Part shown: piece after piece, positions 28,501 through 36,069 of the stretch
Numbering within the stretch: the stretch's first letter is position 1
Layout: each line of letters starts with the position of its first letter
Source of the DNA: JAJCZB01 sp964350195
GTDB taxonomy: Bacteria > Babelota > Babeliae > Babelales > Vermiphilaceae
DNA: 64,000 bases
NCBI GenBank assembly: GCA_964350195.1
Contig: CAYGJB010000004.1
Coordinates: 1 to 64,000, forward strand
Direction: 5' to 3'
The notes under the pieces: generated by a model
What the model was told of the DNA's origin: nothing
Database searches by the model: none
The model's input: only the letters and a program-made list of their open reading frames with translations
Made by a program: the position numbers and the translations under genes

Positions 28501-28590
28501 CTAAAAGATCTTCAGTTTGATTTCAAAAAGCCTGGTCCAAGTGCTGTTGATATTGCCAAGAAATTGTTAGGCGGTATCAAGCTAGGATAA
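25582..28590 (+). CDS. Giant exported coiled-coil/beta protein, paralogue 2
   Basis: A 1002-residue relative of the preceding gene, 50 bases downstream, with a GGGAGTGGG ribosome site. It has a typical signal peptide (ALALLFGAQLCA before ETNYD), a short Lys/Glu-rich coiled coil (about 100-190), and then the shared beta-rich region: FLQVPSGES near 217, WLAIGDFGIE near 486 and IDLGKKGDTRASL near 525. FGFKGDF follows near 745, then a second coiled coil (about 760-860) and the LQFDFKKP end motif near 976. It lacks the 100-residue coiled-coil insertion of paralogue 1. The pair clearly arose by duplication and has diverged strongly. Function unknown. Confidence 0.75.
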   Translation: MKVYSQKSILCALALLFGAQLCAETNYDIINTGLTTINPSLKAINQKSSQIEVNKACNAQKNYIIAELKRAKPGSQARKQLLEDQGIINAACGAIDTSAKRDAYQKSLDKQKADEKKAAEDKKKQEAEKNKKAIEEDPVLGDVKLPSESDPNFIQKLTGRVKEKVSATASNIKGKVKGEIEKQKKDADVKVFNLVGNFLSKINIPPAGFKVFGNDFAMKDIKFLQVPSGESIRTGLGFTGTAQFNKFAVKATVFVVQDKDKKIQYSISMELPDDYKISSLFPNFKKLDAIPIPKGMIVASTFNYMHPDAYAQQSVSSEEMSIHSAGGMQSASLTKGGYAVEKGFNFIGSLSLTGPLRALGELRKKAKEFDSIVFDFDAPLYIQGVIPSMTAAKFKGVVPMRLGMDFQKLKKIPKGFSDIFKKITTDDIIIEVAITPSDQRFGAQSGIRIYLGTQPEPVRIQAFGGIDILSGKINFGGKVPDMVELKWLAIGDFGIEMYLDPAVEAVLAFFGVPISGLAFRGRIDLGKKGDTRASLSMASKVSLETKKALDYAFNVSGKNLQFAELVSLLTKMSAKAGIGKEIPSSKIPTMTISEVSGRVAIYDTEIAGTKIPAGFQLKLDAQLFDKKFGFDVDIRHLDLTFKGTGYMSEIAFKNGKNTVFKLSGPGPDQQYGTPDDGPIVACSFDAKNPLAGSFSIHTMLDIPPLGLKNKVDLEIEAKKFKVDFDSTYLGFTTSFGINIEPAKWKEMYIKFGFKGDFEKFLSQQAKPAIEALRRDATQKLAEVDKKIGQLAGELEKVKKEQTKAKNTGVSQTEREMEKTKKTIAIIHKKIADLKRECDKANPFAKIGVCPKVGIEIAAQGVALAAQETYLNTLLKPGKEVIKGTMNALNAINETAQKASKALSEAKIFQKSINEVLTGLSKATEGLAKGASIFKVTEAAGGISATDLAVGKMPKLEVLKASVDIPGLKKLTVDLKDLQFDFKKPGPSAVDIAKKLLGGIKLG

Positions 28591-28598
28591 AGTAAACT

Positions 28599-28628
28599 AG
28601 AACCGCAGGCTAAATCGCCTGCGGTTCT
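28599..28628. terminator. Shared hairpin between convergent genes
   Basis: A 12-bp perfect stem (AGAACCGCAGGC and its complement, six-base loop). It lies nine bases after the plus-strand giant protein and overlaps the last codons of the minus-strand gene ending at 28610. Tails are only weakly T-rich on either side. It most likely blocks transcripts from both directions. Confidence 0.6.
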
Positions 28629-29689
28629 CCTGAATTTTCATTCATTCTCTTTTTTGCTTCTTGCGCAAGGACAGTATTAAGCAAGCATGAAGCTTTCGAT
28701 TGGATAAACGTCTCTTGTTCTTCAAGCTCTAAAAGCATCACCTTTTTGCCTATGATTTCTCCTTTAAGTGTATTAAAGAAAGAAAGCGGCATGCTTGTGC
28801 TATTAAGCTCTAGAAAATAGCGATAGCGATGCAATAAAGACCAATAGAGTTCATCAAGATCATTCAGATCACTAATAATATTGTGTTCCATAAGTGTGGC
28901 TAAGCGATGAGATATTGTTTTAACAGATTCCCATGTTTTTTCTTCATCGCGTGGGCTCCAGACCAATTTAGAAAGACCTACTTCTAGAAAACGAACTATC
29001 ATTTGGCGCAAAAGCTCCATATTTACTTCTTGCGTGGTGGCAGAAACGATTCGATTGGATAAATCGTCAAGAAATTGTCGTGGATTTTTTTTGCAGACAT
29101 CAAAATCTTGTGTGAACTTATTAAATACTAAATGAGATACTGTTTTTTGAAGCCGTTCGAGCATATCAAGATCGCTTGCAAGCAATAAGCTGCCGGAAGA
29201 TTCAAGTTGGAATGCACTGAGATAAGGATTCAACAAGGTAGGTATCTCTTTTATCAAATCTGCAAATGCATAGGAGCTTACGTACTCAGATCCTTTGAGT
29301 AGTTTTGAAAAAAGGCTTATTACCTGCTGAGCGTATTCGGAAGTTTGTTTAGTTGTGGATCCATATTTTAAAAGTTGAGTGAGGTAGCTAAAATTATGTG
29401 GTAAAATTTCTTGCCGATACTGTGGACTCTGTAGCTCTTTTTGGATAGTGTGCAATAAATTTGGCTGCTGTGTTACTTTCTGCTCTTGTGGAAGACCGAA
29501 TTGCTTAATGTTCTCCGGAATAAAATTATTATTTTTTTCTACAATAGTACTTGGCTCTGTTGAGATAGTCGTTGTGTAGCCAATAGGTTGCGACGTTTGT
29601 TTTTTTACGCGTGCTTGTAGTGGCATAAAAAAAAGAAAAATAGTCGTGAAAGTTGTGGTAAAAACAGTGTCATAGCACATTCGTTTCAT
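28610..29689 (-). CDS. Exported helical protein, unknown function
   Basis: An unrecognised 359-residue protein with an N-terminal signal peptide (hydrophobic TTIFLFFMPLQA, cleaved before RVKKQ). The mature protein is predicted mostly alpha-helical, rich in Leu, Ser and Gln, without motifs I can name. A ribosome site AAAGGGAA precedes the ATG. It converges with the giant-protein operon and is divergent from gspF, so it may share a promoter region with the secretion operon. Its last codons form one arm of the hairpin at 28599-28628. Confidence 0.65.
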   Translation of the reverse strand: MKRMCYDTVFTTTFTTIFLFFMPLQARVKKQTSQPIGYTTTISTEPSTIVEKNNNFIPENIKQFGLPQEQKVTQQPNLLHTIQKELQSPQYRQEILPHNFSYLTQLLKYGSTTKQTSEYAQQVISLFSKLLKGSEYVSSYAFADLIKEIPTLLNPYLSAFQLESSGSLLLASDLDMLERLQKTVSHLVFNKFTQDFDVCKKNPRQFLDDLSNRIVSATTQEVNMELLRQMIVRFLEVGLSKLVWSPRDEEKTWESVKTISHRLATLMEHNIISDLNDLDELYWSLLHRYRYFLELNSTSMPLSFFNTLKGEIIGKKVMLLELEEQETFIQSKASCLLNTVLAQEAKKRMNENSGEPQAI

Positions 29690-29813
29690 TTATGTTCCCT
29701 TTGTGATACAGTGATACAAAAGTGAGTATATGGTATCATGAAAAGTTTTTATTCTTCAATAGAATTGCAATAAATGCCCGAGGTTACAAAAAAATTAATG
29801 GCAAGGATAGTTC

Positions 29814-31037
29814 ATGGCACTCTATTCGTATGAAGCATTTTCCAAAGAGGGAAAAAAGGTTAAGGGAGTGGTCGATGCATCATCCATTTCGGCTGTTCGA
29901 GAGCAACTAACGCGAAAAGAACTTTACCCTATTTCCATTTATGTAGCAACAGATGAATCCCAAATGAGTTTTTTAAAACGCTTCATGCAAGGTGGCGTTA
30001 CTTTAAAAGATAAGATTCTTTTTACTAATCAGCTTGCAGTGCTTTTAAAAGCGGGCGTGCCAATGCTTCAGGCGTTGGAACTTTTGATTGATCAATTTAA
30101 AGGTAAACTTCACTCTATTCTCATAAATATTAAAGATGAGGTTAAGACCGGTAAGTCGCTTGCTGATATGATGGATAAATATCCATCCGTATTCGATACG
30201 ATTTATGTGCAGTTAATACGAGCAGGGGAAGCGAGCGGTAAACTCGATGCAATTCTTGATCGGCTTACTGAATTTTTAGAGCGTAGAGAAGCAGTTAAAA
30301 AACGAATTCGTGCTGCAATACAAGGGCCCATGGTTCAATTAGTGATAGCAGTTGGCGTGGTGGGGATTTTGCTTACGGCAGTGGTGCCACAGCTTCAAGG
30401 ATTGTTTGAGGCACAAGGTGAGAACTTGCCGATGGCTACAAAGCTTATGATGGCTTTATCCGATTTTTTAAAAGGGTATTACTACCTAATTCTTCCCATT
30501 GTTATTCTTCCCGTTATCGCTTTTTCTTATTGGAAGCGCACGACTTTTGGTAGACGAACAATGGACACGCTTAAACTAAAGCTTCCTGTTATTAAATATA
30601 TTTCTCGCACCAACGTGGTGGTACAGTTTTGCTATACGCTTGGGCTGTTGATTGAAAGTGGCGTAAATTTGGCAGAATCACTTGATATTGTGGTAAAAAT
30701 TGTGGACAACAGTATTTTGCGCGAGGCCCTTATTGAAGCACGTGATAAAATTATAAAGCAGGGTAAGATTGCACAATATCTAAAGCAGACTAATGTTTTT
30801 CCTCCTATTGCTATCCATTTAATTAAAACAGGTGAAGAAACAGGACAGCTCGGATCAATGCTTTTGGCTGTAGCAAATAATTATAAAGTTGAATTAGGAG
30901 AGATGATTGATAGTGCAACAAATCTACTTGGTCCAGTGATGCTTGTGTTTATGGGCGGATTAGTTGGGTTTATTATTATGGCTATTGCAGGACCAATTAT
31001 GCAGGGTGGCCAATCGTTTAGTTTAGAAGGTACTTAA
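29814..31037 (+). CDS. gspF: Type II secretion inner-membrane protein GspF
   Basis: The polytopic platform protein of the T2SS / type IV pilus family (407 residues). The N-terminal GspF signature (ALYSYEAFSKEGKKVKGVV) is followed by two cytoplasmic helical domains in tandem. Each ends in a GE-[AE]-SG/TG-QL motif (RAGEASGKLD near 140, KTGEETGQLG near 345). Three transmembrane segments are visible (about 175-200, 225-245, 375-400). It heads an operon with five pseudopilin genes. The ATG at 29814 has AAGGA six bases upstream. A PilC identity is possible, since the families merge, but the pseudopilins downstream are of GspG-K type. Confidence 0.93.
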   Translation: MALYSYEAFSKEGKKVKGVVDASSISAVREQLTRKELYPISIYVATDESQMSFLKRFMQGGVTLKDKILFTNQLAVLLKAGVPMLQALELLIDQFKGKLHSILINIKDEVKTGKSLADMMDKYPSVFDTIYVQLIRAGEASGKLDAILDRLTEFLERREAVKKRIRAAIQGPMVQLVIAVGVVGILLTAVVPQLQGLFEAQGENLPMATKLMMALSDFLKGYYYLILPIVILPVIAFSYWKRTTFGRRTMDTLKLKLPVIKYISRTNVVVQFCYTLGLLIESGVNLAESLDIVVKIVDNSILREALIEARDKIIKQGKIAQYLKQTNVFPPIAIHLIKTGEETGQLGSMLLAVANNYKVELGEMIDSATNLLGPVMLVFMGGLVGFIIMAIAGPIMQGGQSFSLEGT

Positions 31038-31065
31038 TTATAATCAGATATAACCAGGAGGATTC

Positions 31066-31458
31066 ATGGTACAAAGAAATGTTTTGGATCGTCATACCGT
31101 GCGCATGGCACGCACCGGGTATTCTCTCATAGAAATTCTTATAGCAATTGTGATTGTGGGTATGCTTGCCGGTGGCGTTATGTTCATGGCAAATAAAGTG
31201 ATGCAAGACGCAAAAAGAAGCACCACAAAAACTAATCTTCAAGCCGTTAAATATTCTCTTATGCAGTATAAGCAGGAAAAAGGAGAATATCCTGAGCGTC
31301 TTCAGCAGGCTGTGGAAGCAGGATTTATAAAAAAACCGCTATTAAAAGATGGTTGGGATCAGCCTCTTTATTATAATCGCACTGAAGATGGTATCGTGCT
31401 TGAATCGTATGGCCCCGAAGGCAAGAAGGGCCCCAAGGCGAGTCGAATAAAGGGATGA
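31066..31458 (+). CDS. gspG: Major pseudopilin GspG
   Basis: A 130-residue prepilin-like protein. An 18-residue basic leader ends in G, followed by YSLIEILIAIVIVGMLA: the prepilin-peptidase site, with Glu at position 5 of the mature protein and the hydrophobic N-terminal helix. The C-terminal domain has the GspG pattern, including a KDGWDQPLYYN segment and an ESYGPEGKKG calcium-loop-like end. GspG forms the pseudopilus rod of the T2SS. A strong AGGAGG precedes the ATG. Its stop overlaps the start of the gspH-like gene as ATGA. Confidence 0.93.
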   Translation: MVQRNVLDRHTVRMARTGYSLIEILIAIVIVGMLAGGVMFMANKVMQDAKRSTTKTNLQAVKYSLMQYKQEKGEYPERLQQAVEAGFIKKPLLKDGWDQPLYYNRTEDGIVLESYGPEGKKGPKASRIKG

Positions 31459-32006
31459 ACTTAAGGCCAGGATTATCGCTCATCGAGCTAATGATTGCAC
31501 TGGCAATTGTGGGCATGATAATGGCATCCATTATTCCTATGCTACAGCAGAGGGAGCCGGGCTATGAACGTAAACAGTTCACGGCTCGGCTAAATGTTTT
31601 GATGCATTTTGCATGGGAGCAAGCGGTGATATCCCATGCAGTGCATCGCGTTTTATTTGATTTTAAAAATCATAAGGCGTTCGTGGAAAAGGATGTTACT
31701 AAATCTTCTACGGAAAAAGCGCTTGAGTTTGTGCCTTCTAAGGGGATGGGAGCTGAAATCGCTTGGCCTAAAACATTTATAATTCGCCAGTTTATTGTTG
31801 AAGGGTTTGATGAAATGAAGCGTTTTGGAGGAGCAAAAGGAGCTGAAACATCTTGGTTTTATATTATTCCCGATGGCATGACGCAGCAAGTGACGATCAA
31901 TGGTGTAGACAAAGAAGATAATGTATATGGTAAACCTTCTGAGTTTGGTCTTGTTTTAAATCCATACATGGCGCAATTTAAGGCGTATGATGCGTATCAA
32001 AAATAA
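31455..32006 (+). CDS. gspH: Minor pseudopilin, GspH-like
   Basis: A 183-residue prepilin-like protein with a six-residue leader ending in G, then LSLIELMIALAIVGMIM, with Glu at mature position 5. Position between gspG and gspI and the size fit GspH, a minor pseudopilin of the T2SS tip. The globular part is divergent, with no other family motif that I can point to. The start overlaps gspG by four bases; its end overlaps the gspI-like gene by 20 bases, which is long for a simple coupling. Assignment rests on order and the N-terminal motif. Confidence 0.82.
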   Translation: MNLRPGLSLIELMIALAIVGMIMASIIPMLQQREPGYERKQFTARLNVLMHFAWEQAVISHAVHRVLFDFKNHKAFVEKDVTKSSTEKALEFVPSKGMGAEIAWPKTFIIRQFIVEGFDEMKRFGGAKGAETSWFYIIPDGMTQQVTINGVDKEDNVYGKPSEFGLVLNPYMAQFKAYDAYQK

Positions 32007-32391
32007 AAAAGGATTTACCCTTATTGAATCAATGGCGGCGATTGCGATGATCGGTATGATTCTTACGCCGATGTTTACGCTGCAAATGACGGTATTTTCT
32101 TCTGTGTTGCGCGTAGCAGATCGTTTTCACCGTGCTATTCAGGCAAAACAATTTTCGTTTTCTGCTTATCGTGAGCAGCCGCCGCAGTCAAAAAATTTTA
32201 AGCTTGAAAAAAAAGAAGATAAGCCTGTGAGCATGCTTCACTACTCGTTTGGCCCTGTTAATAAAAAATCATCTCTTGCAAGAGTAAAAGGTATCTATCG
32301 TCAGGAAGTGATTGCAAGTGGTCTTGATAAAGGAAGTCCCGAAGGCGCCTCGCTACAATTTGTGTTTAAGTCGGAGCAAACGCAATTATGA
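31987..32391 (+). CDS. gspI: Minor pseudopilin, GspI-like
   Basis: A 134-residue protein with a short basic leader (MMRIKNKKG), then FTLIESMAAIAMIGMIL, a clear prepilin cleavage site with Glu at mature position 5. Size and place in the operon fit GspI, which with GspJ and GspK caps the pseudopilus. Two ATG codons in a row (31987 and 31990) are possible; the second has better spacing from AAGG. The gene overlaps both neighbours, by 20 bases upstream and 4 bases downstream. Confidence 0.82.
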   Translation: MMRIKNKKGFTLIESMAAIAMIGMILTPMFTLQMTVFSSVLRVADRFHRAIQAKQFSFSAYREQPPQSKNFKLEKKEDKPVSMLHYSFGPVNKKSSLARVKGIYRQEVIASGLDKGSPEGASLQFVFKSEQTQL

Positions 32392-33323
32392 AAAATCGTA
32401 TGAGAGGTACCATACATACTAACCTACGCAACGGATATGTACTTATCGAGGTCATGATTTCTACCGTTATTGCGGCTACCTTAGCTACAGGGCTTTTAAC
32501 CATGATTATGCAGATAACTAATGTGCAGAGTACGATCAATTCAATTACTTCCATTTATGGCAGAGCAGCAATTTTTCAACAGCAATTAGAGCGCGATCTT
32601 ATGGGGGCATTTGTGCCAACGCAAATTGATCTCTTGCAAACGCAGACGGGTAAATTGCAAGAAAAAGGAAAGCCGGTTGAAAAAATATTTTATGGTGAAA
32701 GCAAAGGAGAGGGGGGTAGGCTTGATTATTTCACGTTTATTACCACGAATCCTCTAGAACTTTTTTTTGGTATTAAAGATGTGAAGCTAAAGCCGCGTGT
32801 GGCTCGTATTGTCTATCAATTGATGCCGGATAGTAGGCAAAAAAATTCTTATGTTCTTTGGCGACAGGAAGGAACCTCCAATCTTCATTTTGATACATAT
32901 AAGCAGGATGTGCAGGGCGAGATGAGATCGTATGCAATGATTGATGGCATTCAAGAGCTTTCTGTGCGATTCGTTCTCATCGAGGAAAAAGAAGAGGGAA
33001 AAGATCAGGAGAAAAAAAGAGTTTCCTATACTTATAAGCGCAAGCCAAATTGGAAAGATGTAGAAGATAAAAAAGATCAGCCTCAACCAAAAGAAGGACT
33101 GCGGGCTCCTCTACGTTCCTACCCTAAAATCCCACAGCAGGTAGAGTTCACGCTTTCTTTATGGGATATTAATTATGAAAAGTTCAGAACGTTTGTGATA
33201 ACGATTCCGATTGAGTCTCGTTATGGACAGTTTGAAAAACCACAAGATAAAAAAGAAGAAGATAAAAAAGAGGACGAAAACGTTGCACCAAAAGCATCGC
33301 CGAAACCGGTAGGTGAGAAATGA
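32388..33323 (+). CDS. gspJ: Minor pseudopilin, GspJ-like
   Basis: A 311-residue protein, long for GspJ (usually about 200). A 16-residue leader ending in G is followed by YVLIEVMISTVIAATLATG, with Glu at mature position 5. The core has the beta-rich GspJ layout, including an IQELSVRFVL strand. The extra length is a low-complexity Lys/Glu/Asp/Gln/Pro-rich insertion around residues 205-245 and a similar tail after 280. GspJ forms part of the pseudopilus tip that contacts substrate. ATGA overlaps occur with gspI and gspK. Confidence 0.8.
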   Translation: MKNRMRGTIHTNLRNGYVLIEVMISTVIAATLATGLLTMIMQITNVQSTINSITSIYGRAAIFQQQLERDLMGAFVPTQIDLLQTQTGKLQEKGKPVEKIFYGESKGEGGRLDYFTFITTNPLELFFGIKDVKLKPRVARIVYQLMPDSRQKNSYVLWRQEGTSNLHFDTYKQDVQGEMRSYAMIDGIQELSVRFVLIEEKEEGKDQEKKRVSYTYKRKPNWKDVEDKKDQPQPKEGLRAPLRSYPKIPQQVEFTLSLWDINYEKFRTFVITIPIESRYGQFEKPQDKKEEDKKEDENVAPKASPKPVGEK

Positions 33324-34423
33324 TGGAACGAAATGGATTTGTTATTCCGCTTGTTTTGATGCTTATTTCTGTAGCGATGATATTGGTAACTAATATTTAT
33401 CAACGAGGTTCCACCTTTGTACCGTTTATGTCTGCGATTATGCGTAGAGAGCAAGCGAAGCAACTTGCGATTAGCGGAGTGCATCTTGCTATGAGTCAGC
33501 TTGCTCATGCAGCTGATCCGCAAGAAGGAAAGGAGCAGAAGAAAGCCGTTTTATCCTCTGAAAAAAAAGAAGGGGAAAAGAGAGAAGAGCAGAAGCCTTC
33601 TCCTGAAGATCAGGCGAAAAATACGCTTTTCGCTCTTCTACCTACTATTAATGAGTGGCAAGTATTTCCATTGAAAAAAGAGATTGATGGCATCGATGGC
33701 ATAATTAAAATTGCAATTGCATGTGAAGAAGGAAAAATAAATCTCAACTCTCTTTATGATTTTGCGCAAGGCAAATTTAAAGGGGAGGGGCAGCAGGAAG
33801 CTGACTGGAAAAAAATGCTTGATATACTTTCAAAAAAAATGCAGCAAAAGGTAAAAAGCTCTGGAAATTTGTTTGAATCATTTGAAAAATTCTTTAAACA
33901 ACGGCAGTATAAAGTCAACGACGCTTCAGAACTGTTGACTCAGGATGAATTTCGAGCCTATGCTCGGTTTCTTTTTTATAATCCTCCTGAGAAAGAAAAA
34001 GAGGAACGGCCGCTTTATTTATTTGATTTATTTACCGTCTATGGAGCAGGTAAGCTACAGCCGTGGCTTCTTTCAGATTCAATTCGAGGGCTTTTAGATT
34101 TAAAGCGAGTTGCACCTAATAACGAAAAAAAGAAAAACGAAATGGTATCAGAGCTTTTAAAAAAATTTAAGACGAATGTGAATCTTTCGCAGGACTGGGG
34201 AACCATTTTTAAGCCACTGTATGATGTTGAATTTAAGCGCTTACCAAAAGGCATTGAGGCGTTCTTTAGTTCTTCATTTGATCCTAAGATATTTTCGGTG
34301 GTATCGTATGGAAAGGTTGGTGAAGTTACACAGCGGGTTTATGCGATACTTGAACGTATGCTGCGGATAGACAAAAGTAAAACGTGGTATGATGTGAAAA
34401 TATTAAAATTCTATTGGATCTAA
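33320..34423 (+). CDS. gspK: Minor pseudopilin, GspK-like
   Basis: A 367-residue protein with a six-residue leader (MMERNG) followed by FVIPLVLMLISVAMILV. It lacks Glu at mature position 5, which is the known mark of GspK, the first-assembled tip pseudopilin. The size fits GspK, larger than other pseudopilins because of an inserted helical domain. A Lys/Glu-rich low-complexity stretch lies near residues 70-100. The gene overlaps gspJ by four bases. The MCE gene starts 14 bases after its stop, so both are in one transcript. GspD, E, L, M and O are not in this window. Confidence 0.82.
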   Translation: MMERNGFVIPLVLMLISVAMILVTNIYQRGSTFVPFMSAIMRREQAKQLAISGVHLAMSQLAHAADPQEGKEQKKAVLSSEKKEGEKREEQKPSPEDQAKNTLFALLPTINEWQVFPLKKEIDGIDGIIKIAIACEEGKINLNSLYDFAQGKFKGEGQQEADWKKMLDILSKKMQQKVKSSGNLFESFEKFFKQRQYKVNDASELLTQDEFRAYARFLFYNPPEKEKEERPLYLFDLFTVYGAGKLQPWLLSDSIRGLLDLKRVAPNNEKKKNEMVSELLKKFKTNVNLSQDWGTIFKPLYDVEFKRLPKGIEAFFSSSFDPKIFSVVSYGKVGEVTQRVYAILERMLRIDKSKTWYDVKILKFYWI

Positions 34424-34437
34424 AAAAGGGATATGTC

Positions 34438-36036
34438 TTGGTCGGTAAAGTTGAAACACGAGTTGGTATTTTTGTACTTCTGGCGCTGGCCGTATTTGCC
34501 TATATGGGGCTTCATGTTGGTGCATTTCGTTTTGATCGTGGTAGCTATGCCAAATATTCTCTTTTCTTCAAAGATGTTTCTGGTCTCTCGCGTAAAGCAG
34601 ATGTCAAAATTGCTGGTGTAAAGGTGGGGTATGTTGATAGGGTTATGCTTGTTCCCGATGGTGAGATGCGAGCTGAAGTTAATGTAATGATTTTAAAAGA
34701 GTATGCGTTGTATAGCGATGCTTATGCGATGGTGAAGCAAGATGGGTTACTGGGTCCTAAGTTTATAGAGATTTCTCCCGGTGATCCATTGCTACGAAAG
34801 CTTCAATCTGGTGATCCTCTTAGTAAACCAAGTACTGAAGTAGTTTCAATTGATGAGCTGTTGCAGCAATTTAAACGCATTGCATCAAATGTAGATGAAG
34901 TAACCATTTCATTCAAAGAAGTTCTTGGTGGAGCTGAAGGACGTGAGCAGCTACAATCAATTATAGATAATGTGCAGACCACTGTTGCGCGTTTGTCTTC
35001 TGTAGGGGATGTGATTGATCGCGCCCTCACACGAAATGAAGAGCATCTAGACAATTTCATGCAAATAGGCACCACGTTCCAAACAAATCTTGATAAGGTA
35101 TCTAATGTTTTTGATCGAGACTTTAATCGCATCGCAACTAAATTTGAGTCAACAGCGAGTGCGCTTGAAGATGCTTCGTTGCAAGCTCGAGATGGCTTGC
35201 GGAGCGTAAGCTCGGTAGCAGAGAAGATAGATGAAGGGAAAGGTCTTCTTGGTAAGTTGGTGAACGAAGATGAAACATATCGCGATTTGAAACTCTCTAT
35301 CGAAGGGTTTAAAAATTATCTCACTAAAATTGATCGCATGCAGATTGTATTTGATACTCACTTTGAATCCATGATTAGAAGGGCTGAGGGTTATCAATGG
35401 GAAGATTCGAAGGGATTCTTTAATATGCGCATCTATCCGCGAGAAGATTATTTTTACTTGCTTCAAATAGCTACTTCTGAAAAAGGGTACATAAAACGCA
35501 AGTTTGTTGAAAAAGATTACTTTGATTCAAATAATAAAGAGATAGATACTACTGAAATTCAAGATCGTCCATTCAATGAAGGAAAACTTAATATCGACGA
35601 TCTTACTCGCCTTGCTTTTGTACAGGATTTTCGAAAAACCACTGTTAATCGTGATTCATTTAAGATAGATTTGCAGTTTGGTAAAATTTACAAAGATATT
35701 TGCTTTCGGGCGGGACTTTTTGAAGGTACAGCTGGTATGGGCGTTGATGTGGATATCCCATTTGGTACTGATAAGTTTCGTTGGGTTACCACTCTAGACA
35801 TGTATGATTTTAATGGTCGTAATCGCCGTATTGAAGATCGTCGCCCTCATCTTAAATGGCTCAACAAAATATTTATTTTTAAAAATATCTATACCACATT
35901 TGGTGCGGATGACTTTGCAAGTAAGAAAAATGCAAGCGTCTTCTTTGGAGCAGGTCTTCGTTTTGGTGATGATGATATTAAATATTTCTTATCTAGTATC
36001 TCGGGTGTGGGAGGCACGAGCTTTTTGCAAACATAA
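34438..36036 (+). CDS. MCE (MlaD-type) lipid-transport protein with long C-terminus
   Basis: MCE proteins bind lipid and carry it between inner and outer membrane. One transmembrane helix (about 8-25) is followed by an MCE domain (about 35-110, with DVSGLSRKADVKIAGVKVG). Then comes a coiled coil (about 130-300) and a C-terminal region (about 300-530) of alternating short strands (FRWVTTLDMYDF, ASVFFGAGLRFGDDD) that may be barrel-like or outer-membrane associated. I start at TTG 34438, which has AAGGG seven bases upstream; the earlier TTG at 34414 lies inside gspK. The single MCE domain with long needle resembles needle-type proteins such as PqiB and LetB only loosely. No mlaE or mlaF neighbour is present; it is the last gene of the pseudopilin operon. 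Confidence 0.85.
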   Translation: MVGKVETRVGIFVLLALAVFAYMGLHVGAFRFDRGSYAKYSLFFKDVSGLSRKADVKIAGVKVGYVDRVMLVPDGEMRAEVNVMILKEYALYSDAYAMVKQDGLLGPKFIEISPGDPLLRKLQSGDPLSKPSTEVVSIDELLQQFKRIASNVDEVTISFKEVLGGAEGREQLQSIIDNVQTTVARLSSVGDVIDRALTRNEEHLDNFMQIGTTFQTNLDKVSNVFDRDFNRIATKFESTASALEDASLQARDGLRSVSSVAEKIDEGKGLLGKLVNEDETYRDLKLSIEGFKNYLTKIDRMQIVFDTHFESMIRRAEGYQWEDSKGFFNMRIYPREDYFYLLQIATSEKGYIKRKFVEKDYFDSNNKEIDTTEIQDRPFNEGKLNIDDLTRLAFVQDFRKTTVNRDSFKIDLQFGKIYKDICFRAGLFEGTAGMGVDVDIPFGTDKFRWVTTLDMYDFNGRNRRIEDRRPHLKWLNKIFIFKNIYTTFGADDFASKKNASVFFGAGLRFGDDDIKYFLSSISGVGGTSFLQT

Positions 36037-36069
36037 CTTTTAAAAAATATAAATAGTCAAAAAGAGTTG

